Source: Cupriavidus sp. YR651
Lineage (GTDB): Bacteria; Pseudomonadota; Gammaproteobacteria; Burkholderiales; Burkholderiaceae
Reading direction: 5' to 3'
Assembly: GCF_900101625.1 (NCBI RefSeq)
Contig: NZ_FMYZ01000005.1
Location: 310,001 to 374,000 of the forward strand
DNA: 64,000 bases
A model generated the notes under the pieces. It saw nothing but the letters and a program-made list of their open reading frames with translations. It made no database searches and had not been told where the DNA came from. This document shows positions 46,826 to 57,407 of the stretch, one piece after another (the stretch's first letter is position 1; each line of letters starts with the position of its first letter). The translations under genes were made by a program, and so were the position numbers.

Positions 46826-47620
46826 TCAGAACCCGAACGGGCTCGGGGTGGACCCCTGCCCTTGCTTTTTCTGTTCCTCGGCCTTGGCACGGCGCTCGTC
46901 CAGGTCCTTCTGCCGCTGCGCGGCATCGGCCTGCTTCTGCTGATATGCCTTGGTGTTCTCCTGGCGCTGGCGGGCGTCTGCGGCACCTTTCTGCTGGGCT
47001 TCCTTTACCTTGGCGTCGAAGTCCGCCTGCTTCTTGTCGTAGGCCTGGGCGTTCGCGGCACGCTGTGGCGCATCGGCGCCATGCTGGGCGTCGCGCAACG
47101 CCTGATCCTGCTGCTTGCGATCGTAGGATGCCTTGCTGGCCTGTTCGTTGGCCGTGCGGCCGGGCTGGCCGGCTTCGTATTCGGCACGGCGCAAGGCCTG
47201 CTCCCGATCGCGCTCGGCCGCCTTGTAGGCGCGCTCCGCGTCGCCCACTTCCAGCTCCTTCGTGCGCAGCACATGCAGTTCGTCGCGCTGGATTTCCTTG
47301 GCCTTCTCGATGCAGCTGTTGACCAGGAATTTGCTGTAGCAGTCGTGTTCGGCCGTGGCAAAGCGATAGTTGGTCCATGTCCGGGAATCACCGATGGCCT
47401 TGCGTTCGGCCGCGAAGTCACGCGGGGCACCAGTCGTGGCGACGGGGGCCGGCGCTGCGGCAGCGGGCACAGCGGGCGCGGAGGCCTGGGCATGCGCACG
47501 GGACACGGGCGCGGCCAGCAGTGCGGCAGCCAGCGCCAGGGCGGAAACGGTGACGGTGGCCAGCTCGCGGGCAGCCGGCAATGTGGCGGCCACGGCGGCC
47601 GGTTGGGGCTTGACGATCAT
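46826..47620 (-). CDS. Hypothetical exported coiled-coil protein, 264 aa
   Basis: The N-terminus has a hydrophobic stretch ([20 protein letters not shown]) ending in AHAQAS, a signal peptide with an unusually long pre-region. After an Ala/Pro linker, a domain with two cysteines ([20 protein letters not shown]) is followed by about 140 residues rich in Lys, Gln, Ala, Asp and Glu, a charged helix or coiled coil. The cysteine pair may form a disulfide in the periplasm. Similar proteins are annotated only as hypothetical in Burkholderiaceae. Convergent with nothing; divergent from tex with 165 bases between starts. Confidence 0.7.
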   Translation of the reverse strand: MIVKPQPAAVAATLPAARELATVTVSALALAAALLAAPVSRAHAQASAPAVPAAAAPAPVATTGAPRDFAAERKAIGDSRTWTNYRFATAEHDCYSKFLVNSCIEKAKEIQRDELHVLRTKELEVGDAERAYKAAERDREQALRRAEYEAGQPGRTANEQASKASYDRKQQDQALRDAQHGADAPQRAANAQAYDKKQADFDAKVKEAQQKGAADARQRQENTKAYQQKQADAAQRQKDLDERRAKAEEQKKQGQGSTPSPFGF

Positions 47621-47785
47621 GGCTGGATTCTATCACCCGGGGGGCCTGCGGGCCCCACCCGCGGACGTTGCAATGTGTGTCCGCAGGCGCGCCAGGAAAC
47701 AGGCATGGGAAAAGGTGCCTGCCCGTCACGGGAAGCCCCGCCCGCTTGTGGCAAAATGCCCCGCTTTCGACTGACTCGATTCCCG

Positions 47786-50149
47786 ATGTCCAACTTGCCT
47801 GCTTCCGTCTCGCAAAAGATTGTGTCGCTCATCGCGGCCGAACTGTCCGTGCAACCCCGCCAGGTCGCAGCGGCCGTCGACCTGCTGGACGAAGGCGCCA
47901 CCGTGCCGTTCATCGCCCGCTACCGGAAGGAAGTCACCGGTAACCTGGACGACACGCAGCTGCGCAACCTGGAAGAACGACTGCTGTACTTGCGCGACAT
48001 GGAAGAACGCCGCGCGACGATCCTGTCTTCGATCGAGGAACAGGGCAAGCTGACCGACGAACTGCGCGCGGCGATCGAAGCCGCGGACACCAAGCAGACG
48101 CTGGAAGACCTCTACCTGCCGTACAAGCCCCGCCGCCGCACGCGCGCCCAGATCGCCCGCGAATGCGGCCTGGAGCCGCTGGCCCAGGCGCTGCTGGCTG
48201 ACCCGACGCTCGATCCACAGGCCGAGGCCGCGAAGTACGTCAACGGCAACCCGACCGCCGAAGGCGGCGTGCCCGACATCAAGGCCGCGCTGGACGGCGC
48301 GCGCGACATCCTCTCCGAGCAATTCGGCGAGACCGCCGAGCTGCTGGGCAAGCTGCGCGAGCACCTCTGGAATCACGGCATCGTGGTCTCCACCGTGATG
48401 GAAGGCAAGGAAAACGCCGAGGAAGAGAAGTTCCGCGACTACTACACCTACAGCGAGACGATTCGCACCGTGCCGTCGCACCGTGCGCTGGCACTGTTCC
48501 GTGGCCGCAATGCCGGCGTGCTGATGGTCAAACTGGGGCTGGGCGAGGAACAGGACGCGATGGTGCCGCATCCGTGCGAAGGCATGATCGCCCGCCACGT
48601 AGGCATCCAGAACCTGAACCGCCCGGCCGACAAATGGCTGGGCGATGTGTGCCGCTGGTGCTGGCGCGTGAAGGTGCAGCCCCATATCGAGACGGAGCTG
48701 CTGACGCAACTGCGCGAGACCGCCGAGAACGAAGCCATCAAGGTGTTCGGCCGCAACCTGCATGAACTGCTGCTGGCCGCGCCGGCCGGCCCGAAGTCCG
48801 TGATGGGTGTCGACCCGGGTATTCGCACCGGCTGCAAGGTGGCGGTGGTGGACCACACCGGCAAGCTGCTGGAAACGGCCACGATCTATCCGCACGAGCC
48901 GCGTCGCGACTGGGAGGGATCGCTGGCCACGCTGGCACGCCTGGCAAAGCAGCACAACGTGGCCCTGGCCTCGATCGGCAACGGCACGGCCAGCCGCGAG
49001 ACCGACAAGCTGGTGCAGGACCTCATGAAGCGCGCCCCGGACCTCAAGCTGACCAAGATCGTGGTGAGCGAGGCCGGCGCATCGGTGTACTCGGCCTCCG
49101 AGCTGGCGGCCAAGGAATTCCCGGAGCTCGACGTGTCGCTGCGCGGCGCGGTGTCCATCGCCCGCCGCCTGCAGGACCCGCTGGCGGAACTGGTGAAGAT
49201 CGACCCGAAATCGATCGGCGTGGGCCAGTACCAGCACGACGTCAACCAGCGCGAGCTGGCACGCGCGCTGGACGCCGTGGTGGAAGACTGCGTGAATGCC
49301 GTGGGCGTGGATGTGAACACGGCCTCCGCCCCGCTGCTGGCGCGCGTGTCCGGCCTGAACACGGTGCTGGCGCGCAACATCGTTGAATTCCGCGATGCCA
49401 ATGGCGCGTTTGCCAACCGCGACGCGCTGAAGAAGGTGCCACGCCTGGGCGACAAGACGTTCGAGCAGGCTGCCGGCTTCCTGCGCATCAACACCGGCGA
49501 CAACCCGCTGGACCGTTCGTCGGTTCACCCGGAAGCCTATCCGGTGGTGCAACGCATTCTCGACCACATCAAGCGCGGCCTGCCCGACGTGATGGGTAAC
49601 CGCGACGCGCTGCGCGGCCTGTCGCCGCAGCAGTTCACGGATGAGACCTTCGGCCTGCCGACGGTGCGCGACATCCTGGCCGAGCTGGAAAAGCCGGGCC
49701 GCGATCCGCGCCCCGAGTTCAAGACGGCCACGTTCCAGGACGGCGTGGAGGACATCAAGCACCTGCAGCCCGGCATGGTGCTGGAAGGCGTGGTCACCAA
49801 TGTGGCGGCGTTCGGCGCATTCGTGGACATCGGCGTGCACCAGGACGGCCTGGTGCATATCTCGGCGCTGTCCAGCAAGTTCGTCAAGGATGCGCACGAA
49901 GTGGTCAAGGCCGGCCAGATCGTCAAGGTCAAGGTCATGGAAGTGGACGTGAAGCGCAACCGGATCGGCCTGACCATGCGGCTGGATGACGAGCCGGGGC
50001 AGACGTCGTCGCGTCCGGGTGCGGAGCGCGGCAACGACCGGGGCGGCCAGCGCAATGGCGGTGGCGCCAAGGGCTTTGGCGGCGGCCGCAGCCGTGATCC
50101 GGAACCGGCAGGCGCAATGGCGGCCGCGTTCGCCAAGCTGAAGCGCTGA
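47786..50149 (+). CDS. tex: Transcription accessory/RNA-binding protein Tex
   Basis: A 787-residue Tex protein (E. coli YhgF is 773). The N-terminal helical part has [21 protein letters not shown] YqgF-like nuclease fold has [17 protein letters not shown] at about residue 338. HhH helices follow ([16 protein letters not shown]). The S1 domain lies near residues 658-730 ([20 protein letters not shown]). The C-terminal tail is Gly/Arg rich. It binds nucleic acids and affects transcription. The ATG at 47786 is selected; the open frame extends far upstream without family content. Confidence 0.95.
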   Translation: MSNLPASVSQKIVSLIAAELSVQPRQVAAAVDLLDEGATVPFIARYRKEVTGNLDDTQLRNLEERLLYLRDMEERRATILSSIEEQGKLTDELRAAIEAADTKQTLEDLYLPYKPRRRTRAQIARECGLEPLAQALLADPTLDPQAEAAKYVNGNPTAEGGVPDIKAALDGARDILSEQFGETAELLGKLREHLWNHGIVVSTVMEGKENAEEEKFRDYYTYSETIRTVPSHRALALFRGRNAGVLMVKLGLGEEQDAMVPHPCEGMIARHVGIQNLNRPADKWLGDVCRWCWRVKVQPHIETELLTQLRETAENEAIKVFGRNLHELLLAAPAGPKSVMGVDPGIRTGCKVAVVDHTGKLLETATIYPHEPRRDWEGSLATLARLAKQHNVALASIGNGTASRETDKLVQDLMKRAPDLKLTKIVVSEAGASVYSASELAAKEFPELDVSLRGAVSIARRLQDPLAELVKIDPKSIGVGQYQHDVNQRELARALDAVVEDCVNAVGVDVNTASAPLLARVSGLNTVLARNIVEFRDANGAFANRDALKKVPRLGDKTFEQAAGFLRINTGDNPLDRSSVHPEAYPVVQRILDHIKRGLPDVMGNRDALRGLSPQQFTDETFGLPTVRDILAELEKPGRDPRPEFKTATFQDGVEDIKHLQPGMVLEGVVTNVAAFGAFVDIGVHQDGLVHISALSSKFVKDAHEVVKAGQIVKVKVMEVDVKRNRIGLTMRLDDEPGQTSSRPGAERGNDRGGQRNGGGAKGFGGGRSRDPEPAGAMAAAFAKLKR

Positions 50150-50170
50150 GCCAGACCCGCGCTGCAAAGT

Positions 50171-50212
50171 AAAAACGCCCCGCACGGTTTGCGCCGTGCG
50201 GGGCGTTTTTAC
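50171..50212. terminator. Bidirectional terminator between tex and kup
   Basis: AAAAACGCCCCGCACGG and CCGTGCGGGGCGTTTTT form a perfect 17-bp stem around TTTGCG. T runs on both strands fit two convergent genes. Confidence 0.93.
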
Positions 50213-50253
50213 GTTCTGTCCACACGCATCGCGGTGGACAGCAACGCCGGTAT

Positions 50254-52152
50254 TCAGATCTCGACCTTGGTCCCCAGTTCCACCACCCGGTTGGCCGGGA
50301 TCGAGAAGAAGTCGGAGGGCTTGGCGCCGTTCTGATGCATCCATGCGAACAGGCTCTCGCGCCACATCGACATGCCGGGTAGCTTCGACGGAATCACCGA
50401 TTCGCGCGCGATGAAGAACGACGTCTCCATCAACTCGAAGTCCATGTTCAGCTTGCGGTGCGCCAGGTCCAGCACGCGCTGCACGTCCGGGGTTTCCTTG
50501 AAGCCGTACTCGGATTTCAGGATGAACACGCCGCCGCCGAGGTCCTTGCAGGTCAGGCGGTGGTCGTCGTCCACGAACGGGATGTCGCGCGTGACAAAGC
50601 TCAGGAAGACCACGCGCTCATGCAGCACGCGGTTGTGCTTGAGGTTATGCAGCAGCGATACCGGCACCGACTCCGTGTTGCCGGTCAGGAACACGGCGGT
50701 CCCTTCCACGCGGTGCGGCGGGTGCGCCAGCAGGCCCGCGATGAACGGCTCCAGCGGAATCCCGTCCTCCAGGCTGCGCGCGCGCAGCAGCTTGCGGCCG
50801 CTGTACCACGTCATCAGCAGGAAGAACGCCACGCTGCCCATCAGCAGCGGGAACCAGCCGCCCTCCGCCACCTTGAGCAGGTTGGCCGCGAAGAACGTCA
50901 GGTCCACCAGCAGGAAGCCCGCGCCAAGCAGCGTCACCAGCAGCGGATTCCACTTCCACACGTTGCGCATGCACACCGCGGCCAGGAAGGTCGTGATCAG
51001 CATGGTCGTGGTCACGGCGATGCCATACGCGGCAGCCAGGTTTTCCGACTTGCGGAACGAGATCACCACGGCCACCACCATCACCAGCAGGACCCAGTTG
51101 ATCACCGGCAGGTAGATCTGGCCGATTTCGGCTGCCGACGTGTAGCGGATGCGCATGCGCGGCACAAAGCCCAGCTGGATGGCCTGGCTGGTCAGCGAGA
51201 ATGCGCCGGAAATCACCGCCTGCGACGCAATCACCGTGGCGCACGTGGCCAGCAGCACCATCGGAATCAGCAGCGGGCCCGGCACCATCAGGTAGAACGG
51301 GTTCGACGCCGCTTCCGGATTCGTCAGCAACAGCGCGCCCTGGCCAAAGTAGTTCAGCATCAGGCACGGCATGACCAGCACGAACCAGCCGATACGGATT
51401 GGCTGCGCGCCAAAGTGGCCCATGTCGATGTACAGCGCCTCCGCACCGGTCAGCACCAGGAAGACCGCGCCGAGCACGATGAAGGCCTGCAGCGAATGCT
51501 CGATCAGGAAGTGGATGCCGTAGTACGGGTTGACCGCCTTGAGAATCTCCGGCGCCTGCATCAGGTTGAACACGCCCAGCGCGCCCAGCGTGATGAACCA
51601 CACCGTCATGATGGGGCCGAAGAACTTGCCTACCGCGGTCGTGCCGTGGCGCTGGATCAGGAACAACGCGATCAGGATCACCAGCGTGATCGGGATCACG
51701 AAGTTCGATAATTGCGGCGTGGCGATCTCCAGGCCCTCCACGGCCGACAGCACCGAGATCGCCGGCGTGATGACCGCATCCCCGTAGAACATGCAGGCGC
51801 CGAAGATGCCGAGCATCATCAGGAACCGCGCCTTGTTCGAGCGCGGCGCGGCCGTCCGCAACACCAGCGCCATCAGGGCCAGCACGCCGCCCTCGCCGTC
51901 GTTGTCCGCGCGCATCACGAACACCACGTACTTCAGTGACACCACGATGATCATCGCCCAGAACAGCAGCGAGATGATGCCGAGCGCGGCATCGGGCGTG
52001 AATGGAATCCCGTGCTCCTTGCTGAAGCATTCCTTGAGGGCGTACAGGGGGCTGGTGCCGATGTCGCCGAAGACGACGCCGATCGCGCTGACGACGAGCG
52101 CACGCGTACTCGGACTTTCGACGAAGTAGTGACTGGTTGCGGATTGAGTCAT
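50254..52152 (-). CDS. kup: Potassium transporter Kup
   Basis: A 632-residue KUP/HAK/KT transporter with twelve predicted helices and a cytoplasmic C-terminal domain of about 180 residues. [17 protein letters not shown] in the first helix and [15 protein letters not shown] are hallmark motifs. [18 protein letters not shown] is also present. It imports K+ with protons at the inner membrane. The start MTQSATSH at 52152 is normal. It stands alone, with the terminator after it. Confidence 0.96.
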   Translation of the reverse strand: MTQSATSHYFVESPSTRALVVSAIGVVFGDIGTSPLYALKECFSKEHGIPFTPDAALGIISLLFWAMIIVVSLKYVVFVMRADNDGEGGVLALMALVLRTAAPRSNKARFLMMLGIFGACMFYGDAVITPAISVLSAVEGLEIATPQLSNFVIPITLVILIALFLIQRHGTTAVGKFFGPIMTVWFITLGALGVFNLMQAPEILKAVNPYYGIHFLIEHSLQAFIVLGAVFLVLTGAEALYIDMGHFGAQPIRIGWFVLVMPCLMLNYFGQGALLLTNPEAASNPFYLMVPGPLLIPMVLLATCATVIASQAVISGAFSLTSQAIQLGFVPRMRIRYTSAAEIGQIYLPVINWVLLVMVVAVVISFRKSENLAAAYGIAVTTTMLITTFLAAVCMRNVWKWNPLLVTLLGAGFLLVDLTFFAANLLKVAEGGWFPLLMGSVAFFLLMTWYSGRKLLRARSLEDGIPLEPFIAGLLAHPPHRVEGTAVFLTGNTESVPVSLLHNLKHNRVLHERVVFLSFVTRDIPFVDDDHRLTCKDLGGGVFILKSEYGFKETPDVQRVLDLAHRKLNMDFELMETSFFIARESVIPSKLPGMSMWRESLFAWMHQNGAKPSDFFSIPANRVVELGTKVEI

Positions 52153-52541
52153 GGATTTGGGTCTGGTGGACCGGCTCGCGCCTCCCCGGCCTGACTTCGG
52201 CTAGCCCGGCAGGATGCCAGGTATGCAACCCAGGAAATGTGACGTCCTGAGCACGGGTACTCTCACGCAAGCGGCTCCGGTCCGCGATGGGGCGTTATGG
52301 CCTCTATTGCATTGCACAAACGGGCGCATTCTAGATGAAGTGCGGTAAGACGACCACTGTGGAAGATGCCGGTGTCCCGGCCCGGAACCCATGAAGCATG
52401 GAAGGGAAGCATGGCAGGGTCAAGCCCTGTCCGGGAGGCGGGGGTGGGCTGGGCCACGCAGCGATCGTTGCTCGCGCGCGACAAATGCTGCATCCGCAAC
52501 TTGGCGTAGCACCCCTCAGGTGGCGATCAAACAGACGGCGC
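52153..52541. other. Intergenic region upstream of kup, downstream of livF
   Basis: The kup upstream side is at 52153-52340, with TAGAAT on the minus strand near 52331-52336 as a possible -10. GAAGCATGG occurs twice near 52393-52416, and CAGGGTCAAGCCCTG near 52413-52428 can form a small hairpin. No coding potential convinced me, and no terminator with a T run was found after livF. Confidence 0.35.
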
Positions 52542-53264
52542 TCAAACGCCCAGGTAGCGGTCCAGCGCGGCGGGCGCCGCCGCCAGTTCGGCCGCGGGGC
52601 CGGTCAGCACGACCTGCCCCTTCTCCAGCACCACCACGCGGTCCGCATGGGCCAGCACCGCGCGATAGTTGCGATCCACCACCACTGACGCGATGCCCGT
52701 GGCCCGTACCGTGGCAATCACGTTCCAGATCTCGCGCACGATCTTCGGCGCCAGCCCTTCGGTGGCCTCGTCCAGCACCAGGCACTCGGGATTGGTCATC
52801 AGCGCCCGGCCGATCGACAGCATCTGCTGCTCCCCGCCGGACAGTTGCTGGCCGCCATGCGACAGGCGCTCCTTGAGGCGCGGAAACAGATCGAGCACGC
52901 GGGCCTCGTCCCAGTCCTTGCGGCCGTTGCAGCCGGCCCGGGCGGCCATCAGCAGGTTTTCCCGCACGGACAGGTTCGGGAAGATGCCGCGACCTTCCGG
53001 CACATACGCCACGCCGAGCCGCGCCACCTCATGCGGCTGCGCGCGCGACATGTCGCGGCCCGCCACGCGGATATCGCCCTCGCGCTGGCGCACGTGGCCC
53101 AGGAGCGTCCGCAGCAGCGTGCTCTTGCCCATGCCGTTGCGGCCCAGCAGGCCGACGGTTTCGCCCGCGCCAACGTGGAAATCCACGCCGCGCAAGACGT
53201 GGCTGGATCCGTACCACGCGTTGACGCCGATCGCGTCGATGATGTCGGGCGAGTGGGCGCTCAT
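52542..53264 (-). CDS. Branched-chain-type ABC transporter ATP-binding protein LivF (benzoate uptake)
   Basis: A 240-residue ATPase. Walker A is LLGRNGMGKSTLL, the signature LSGGEQQMLS, and Walker B CLVLDEATEGLAP. The D-loop and H-loop region reads SVVVDRNYRAVL, where LivF usually has EQN; this variant lacks the usual histidine-like switch pattern. The start ATG overlaps the livG stop by four bases. With livK, H, M, G it makes a HAAT transporter. Its placement with the benzoate-CoA ligase predicts aromatic-acid import. Confidence 0.9.
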   Translation of the reverse strand: MSAHSPDIIDAIGVNAWYGSSHVLRGVDFHVGAGETVGLLGRNGMGKSTLLRTLLGHVRQREGDIRVAGRDMSRAQPHEVARLGVAYVPEGRGIFPNLSVRENLLMAARAGCNGRKDWDEARVLDLFPRLKERLSHGGQQLSGGEQQMLSIGRALMTNPECLVLDEATEGLAPKIVREIWNVIATVRATGIASVVVDRNYRAVLAHADRVVVLEKGQVVLTGPAAELAAAPAALDRYLGV

Positions 53265-54037
53265 GCGTGGGTCTCCTCTTCCTCGCCCAGATAGGCCAGT
53301 TGCACTTCCTGGTTGGCGCGGATCTCGGCGGGGCTGCCCGACGCGATCACCGTGCCATTGACCATCACGGTGATCCGGTCGGCCACGGCGAAGACCGCCT
53401 CCATGTCGTGTTCCACCACCAGGATCGCGTGACCGTCGCGCAAGCCGCGCAGCAGATCGAGCATGCGTGCGGATTCCTCGGCGCCCATGCCCGCCAGCGG
53501 CTCGTCGAGCAGCAACGCCACGGGCTGCGTGGCCAGGCACATCGCCACCTCCAGCTGTCGCTTCTGGCCGTGCGCGAGTTCGCTGGCGAGACGCCCGGCA
53601 TGCGCCGCGAGGCCCGCGCGTTCCAGCGCTTCATCGGCCAGCGCGTGGCTGGTGCGGCAACCCTGCGCCGGCTCCCACAGCCGCCATGCCCGCTGCGCAC
53701 GCGATTGCGCCGCCAGCCGGCAGTTCTCGCGCACGGTCAGCGGCAGGAAGATGTTGTTGCGCTGGTAGCTGCGGCCAATGCCGTGGCGCGCCAGCTTTGG
53801 CTGCGCCCAGCCGGTCACGTCCTGCCCCTGCAGATGAAGCCGGCCGGCCGATGGCGGCAGTTCGCCCGACAGCATGTTGATCAGCGTGGACTTGCCGGCG
53901 CCATTGGTGCCGATGACCGCGTGGATCTCGTGCAGCTGCAGCGCCAGGGTCACGTCGTTGACGGCGGTCAGGCCGCCGAACCGGCGCGTCAGGCCCTCCG
54001 CCTGCAGCACGGGCGGGGTGGTCGTCATCTGGGTCAT
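53261..54037 (-). CDS. Branched-chain-type ABC transporter ATP-binding protein LivG (benzoate uptake)
   Basis: A 258-residue ATPase. Walker A is GTNGAGKSTLINML, signature AHGQKRQLEVAM and Walker B ALLLDEPLAGM, with the switch histidine in LVVEHDMEAVF. FGGLTAVNDVTL is typical of LivG. The start follows GGGAGG and overlaps livM by four bases; a second ATG at 54028 is possible. It pairs with LivF to power the membrane subunits. Confidence 0.92.
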   Translation of the reverse strand: MTQMTTTPPVLQAEGLTRRFGGLTAVNDVTLALQLHEIHAVIGTNGAGKSTLINMLSGELPPSAGRLHLQGQDVTGWAQPKLARHGIGRSYQRNNIFLPLTVRENCRLAAQSRAQRAWRLWEPAQGCRTSHALADEALERAGLAAHAGRLASELAHGQKRQLEVAMCLATQPVALLLDEPLAGMGAEESARMLDLLRGLRDGHAILVVEHDMEAVFAVADRITVMVNGTVIASGSPAEIRANQEVQLAYLGEEEETHA

Positions 54038-55128
54038 GTTGCCTCCCGGCTGCGCGCATTGGTCTCCGCGTTGGTTCCCGCGGCATCCTTGCCTGCGCCG
54101 GCGCCATTCCCCTTGCGGCGGGGCGATCGATGGCGCAGCACCGCCGGCACGCTGACCAGCCCACGCGGCAGCAGCGCCACGGCCAGGATGATGAAGCCGC
54201 CCATCAGCAGTTGCCAGTGCTTGGTGAGCGTACTGAACCACTCGGCCAGCAGCACGAACGAGAACGCGCCCAGCACCGCACCGGCCAGGCTGCCCACACC
54301 GCCCAGGATCACCATCAGCATGGCGTTGCCCGACTGGTGCCACGACGCAATCTCCGGATTCACGAACCCGAACTGGATGGCGTAGAGATAGCCCGCCAGC
54401 CCCGCGAACATGCCGCCGGCCACGAACGCGCCAAGCTGGTAGCGATAGGTGGCATACCCGGCGGCGCGCATGCGCTGCTCGTTGTGCCGGATGCCGACCA
54501 GCGCATGCCCGAAGCGCGAGCGCAGCAGGACCGCCAGCGCCACCACGGTCAGGATCAGCGCCACCAGCACCATCCAGTAGAACTGCACGGGATCGTTGAC
54601 CGTCAGCGGCCGATCGGTAAATACCTGGAATTCGGGCCGGAAGTAGATATATGTCCCGTCGCTGCCGCCCGCGATCTTGGTGTCGTGGAAGACGAAATAA
54701 ACCATCTGCGCAAAGGCCAGCGTGACCATGATGAAGTACACGCCGCGCGTGCGCAGCACCAGCGCACCCACCACCAGCGCCAGCGCGGCCGCGGCGGCCA
54801 GCGCACCCAGCAGCAGCAGCCAGCCGTTGCCCGCCCCGCCCTCGGGCGCGAGCATCGCCGTCGCATAGGCCGCCACGGCAAAGTAGGCGGCATGTCCCAG
54901 GCTCACCAGCCCGGTGTAGCCGATCAGCAGTTGCAGCGACAGCGCGAAGATGGCCATGATCATGACCTTGCTGAGCAGCTCGATATAGAACTTGTTGCTG
55001 TCGGCGGTCAGCACCAGCGGTGCGACGCACAGCACCGCCAGCGCCAGGATCCAGCCCAGCGCGGCCAGCCAGCCTGGCCGGCGGACGTCCTGCAGCGGTG
55101 GCGTGGAAGAATTCGGTTGCATGGCCAT
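54034..55128 (-). CDS. Branched-chain-type ABC transporter permease LivM
   Basis: A 364-residue permease with about nine helices. SLQLLIGYTGLVSLGHAAYFAVGAYA-like sequence is present (here LLIGYTGLVSLGHAAYFAVA), then YLYAIQFGFVNPE and the EAA-like loop GGVGSLAGAVLGA. The ATG at 55128 has AGAGGA seven bases before it; an ATG at 55134 is too close to the ribosome site. It forms the channel with LivH. Confidence 0.92.
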   Translation of the reverse strand: MAMQPNSSTPPLQDVRRPGWLAALGWILALAVLCVAPLVLTADSNKFYIELLSKVMIMAIFALSLQLLIGYTGLVSLGHAAYFAVAAYATAMLAPEGGAGNGWLLLLGALAAAAALALVVGALVLRTRGVYFIMVTLAFAQMVYFVFHDTKIAGGSDGTYIYFRPEFQVFTDRPLTVNDPVQFYWMVLVALILTVVALAVLLRSRFGHALVGIRHNEQRMRAAGYATYRYQLGAFVAGGMFAGLAGYLYAIQFGFVNPEIASWHQSGNAMLMVILGGVGSLAGAVLGAFSFVLLAEWFSTLTKHWQLLMGGFIILAVALLPRGLVSVPAVLRHRSPRRKGNGAGAGKDAAGTNAETNARSREAT

Positions 55129-55149
55129 CGTCATTTCCTCTCGTCCGGG

Positions 55150-56016
55150 TCAGCCGGCCCGGAACAGGCCCTGCGGTTTCCACAGCAGGATCACCGCCAT
55201 CAGCAGGTAGATCAGCACGCCGGCCGCATCCTGCCAGAACACCTTGCCGAAGGTATCGACAAAGCCCAGCAGCAGCGACGCCACCAGCGCACCCTTGACG
55301 GACCCGATCCCGCCGATCACCACCACCACGAAGCAGACGATCAGCACTTGTCCGCCCATGCCCGGATAGACCGACGAGACCGGGGCCGCGATCATCCCGG
55401 CCAGCACGGCCAGCGCCACGCCCAGCGCGAACACGAAGCGGTACAGCACCGTGACATTGATACCGAGTGACTGCACCATCTCCCGATTGGTGGCGCCCGC
55501 GCGGATCATCATGCCGAGGCGCGTACGGCGGATGACGTAGTACATCGCCCCGGCCACCAACAGGCAGACCGCGGAGATAAACAGCCGATAGACCGGATAC
55601 GTCATGTCGTTGCCGATCGGCAGCGCGCCGTCCAGCAGCGCCGGCACGGCCACGCCGTGCACATCGTCACCGACGAGGATGCTGCGCAGTTCCTCGAACA
55701 CCAGAATCAGCCCGTAGGTCATCAGCACCTGCTGCAGGTGATCGCGCTGATACAGGTAGCTGAAGAAAAACCACTCCAGCACGTAGCCGAATGCGACGGC
55801 CAGCACAATGCCGAGCGGAATGGCGATGAACAGGTTGCCCGTCAGGCTGGCGAGCGCAAACGCCAGGTAGGCGCCGAGCATGTAGAAGCTGCCGTGGGCC
55901 AGGTTGATCACGCCCATGATGCCGAAGATCAGCGTCAGGCCGCTCGCCACCAGGAACAGCAGCAGGCCGTACTGCACGCTGTTCAGGCACTGGATGAGAA
56001 AAGAAACGATGTCCAT
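55150..56016 (-). CDS. Branched-chain-type ABC transporter permease LivH
   Basis: A 288-residue permease with about eight helices. FGIMGVINLAHGSFYMLGAYLAF is the family signature, seen here as GVINLAHGSFYMLGAYLAFA, and GGIGSVKGALVASLLLG the coupling loop. The ATG at 56016 has AAGGA upstream. Downstream gene livM starts 21 bases on. The frame extends to 56148 but that stretch is not conserved. Confidence 0.92.
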   Translation of the reverse strand: MDIVSFLIQCLNSVQYGLLLFLVASGLTLIFGIMGVINLAHGSFYMLGAYLAFALASLTGNLFIAIPLGIVLAVAFGYVLEWFFFSYLYQRDHLQQVLMTYGLILVFEELRSILVGDDVHGVAVPALLDGALPIGNDMTYPVYRLFISAVCLLVAGAMYYVIRRTRLGMMIRAGATNREMVQSLGINVTVLYRFVFALGVALAVLAGMIAAPVSSVYPGMGGQVLIVCFVVVVIGGIGSVKGALVASLLLGFVDTFGKVFWQDAAGVLIYLLMAVILLWKPQGLFRAG

Positions 56017-56116
56017 GCTGCGGGCCAATCCTTGATGATGCCGATGCGGGCGTCTGTCGGCGTATGTCCCGGCGCTCGCGCAAGTCGGAGCGCGCGGGAC
56101 GCCGGGACAGTGCCTC

Positions 56117-57310
56117 TTAGAGGCGGCAGCCGCGTGCAGGGTCGGCAAGCGCCTTCACGGCCACGCTGCTGACCTTGTTCTCGCGGCCATCGACCTTGCG
56201 CAGATAGAAGTCCTGCACCGGGTTATGCGCCTTCGACAATGTGAAGCTGCCGCGTGGGCTGTCGACCCGGGTGGCCTCCATCGCCTTGATGACCTCGGGC
56301 TTGCGCGTCATGTCGCCCTTGACCGCATTGGCGCCGGCGGCCAGCAGCTGCGCGGCGTCGTAGCCCTGCACCGCGTACACGTCCGGCTGCAGCTTGTAGG
56401 TCTTGGCGTAGTCCAGGCGGAAGCCCTTGTCGCGGTTGTTGGTCAGGCCATCCGCATAGTGCAGCGTGGTCTCCAGCCCCTGTGCGGCGGTGCCCTGCGC
56501 TTCCAGCGTGCCATCGGTCAGGAAGCCCGATCCGTACAGCGGAATCTTGTCCTTGAGCCCTGCCGCCTGCCAGTCCTTCACGAACTTGACCGCGCCGCCA
56601 CCGGCAAAGAACACGAACACGGCATCCGGCTTGAGCGATGCCACCTCCGTGATCAGCGCCTGGAATTCCACATTGGGGAACGGCAGGCTCAGTTCCTTGA
56701 CCACCTTGCCGCCCTTGGCCTCGAAGGCTTCCTTGAAGCCCTTGACCGATTGCTCGCCCGCCGCGTATTTCCACGTCAGCGTGACCACCTTCTTCATGCC
56801 GCGGTCGGCCAGCACGTGGCCCATGGCATAGCCCGGCTGCCAGTTGGAGAACGACGAACGGAAGATATTAGGGCCGCACAGCGGACCCGTGGCCTCGTCC
56901 ACGCCGGCGTTCGGAATGATCAGCAGCGTGTTGTTTTCCTTGGCCACCTTGACGATGCCCATCTGCACGCCCGAGTGCACCGTGCCGACGACCACGTCGA
57001 CCTGGTCGCGCTTGATCAGCTTGGTGGCGTTCTCGGGGGCCTTGGCCGGGTCGGACTCGTCGTCCACCTTGAAGTACTCGATCTCGCGCCCGCCGAGCTT
57101 GCCACCCTGCTGCTGCACATACATGCGGAAGCCGTTTTCGATGGCTGTGCCGAGCGCCGCATACGTGCCCGTGTACGGCAGCATGAAGCCAACCTTGATC
57201 TTGCCGGACGCGGCCGGGGCACTCTGGGCCAGCGCGCCGCCGGCGGCAGCCAGCAGCGTGGCGGCGGCCAGACAGACGGGCAGCAGCTTGCGCGATGCAA
57301 TGCGATGCAT
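56117..57310 (-). CDS. ABC transporter substrate-binding protein (LivK-like, aromatic acid type)
   Basis: A 397-residue periplasmic binding protein (Peripla_BP_6). A signal peptide ends at ALAQS. The mature start is KIKVGFMLPYTGTYAALG, followed by GTVHSGVQMGIVKVA and IIPNAGVDEATGP. AGGAGGAGA provides a strong ribosome site. LivK proteins next to benzoate-CoA ligases in Burkholderiales bind benzoate or hydroxybenzoates; the ligand is inferred from place. It is the first transporter gene after the hydrolase. Confidence 0.92.
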   Translation of the reverse strand: MHRIASRKLLPVCLAAATLLAAAGGALAQSAPAASGKIKVGFMLPYTGTYAALGTAIENGFRMYVQQQGGKLGGREIEYFKVDDESDPAKAPENATKLIKRDQVDVVVGTVHSGVQMGIVKVAKENNTLLIIPNAGVDEATGPLCGPNIFRSSFSNWQPGYAMGHVLADRGMKKVVTLTWKYAAGEQSVKGFKEAFEAKGGKVVKELSLPFPNVEFQALITEVASLKPDAVFVFFAGGGAVKFVKDWQAAGLKDKIPLYGSGFLTDGTLEAQGTAAQGLETTLHYADGLTNNRDKGFRLDYAKTYKLQPDVYAVQGYDAAQLLAAGANAVKGDMTRKPEVIKAMEATRVDSPRGSFTLSKAHNPVQDFYLRKVDGRENKVSSVAVKALADPARGCRL

Positions 57311-57407
57311 GGGATCTCCTCCTGGTGGTCTGAAGCCATGTTTGGCCCGTGCGACACCTGGGCATGCAAGCGATGCCCGACCCGTGGTGTCCAACCCGTC
57401 GGCCGAA

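Noticed and set aside
46502..47785. In-frame extension upstream of tex
   Set aside because: It covers the ydcH-like and exported genes on the other strand and has no Tex family sequence; the normal N-terminus is at 47786.
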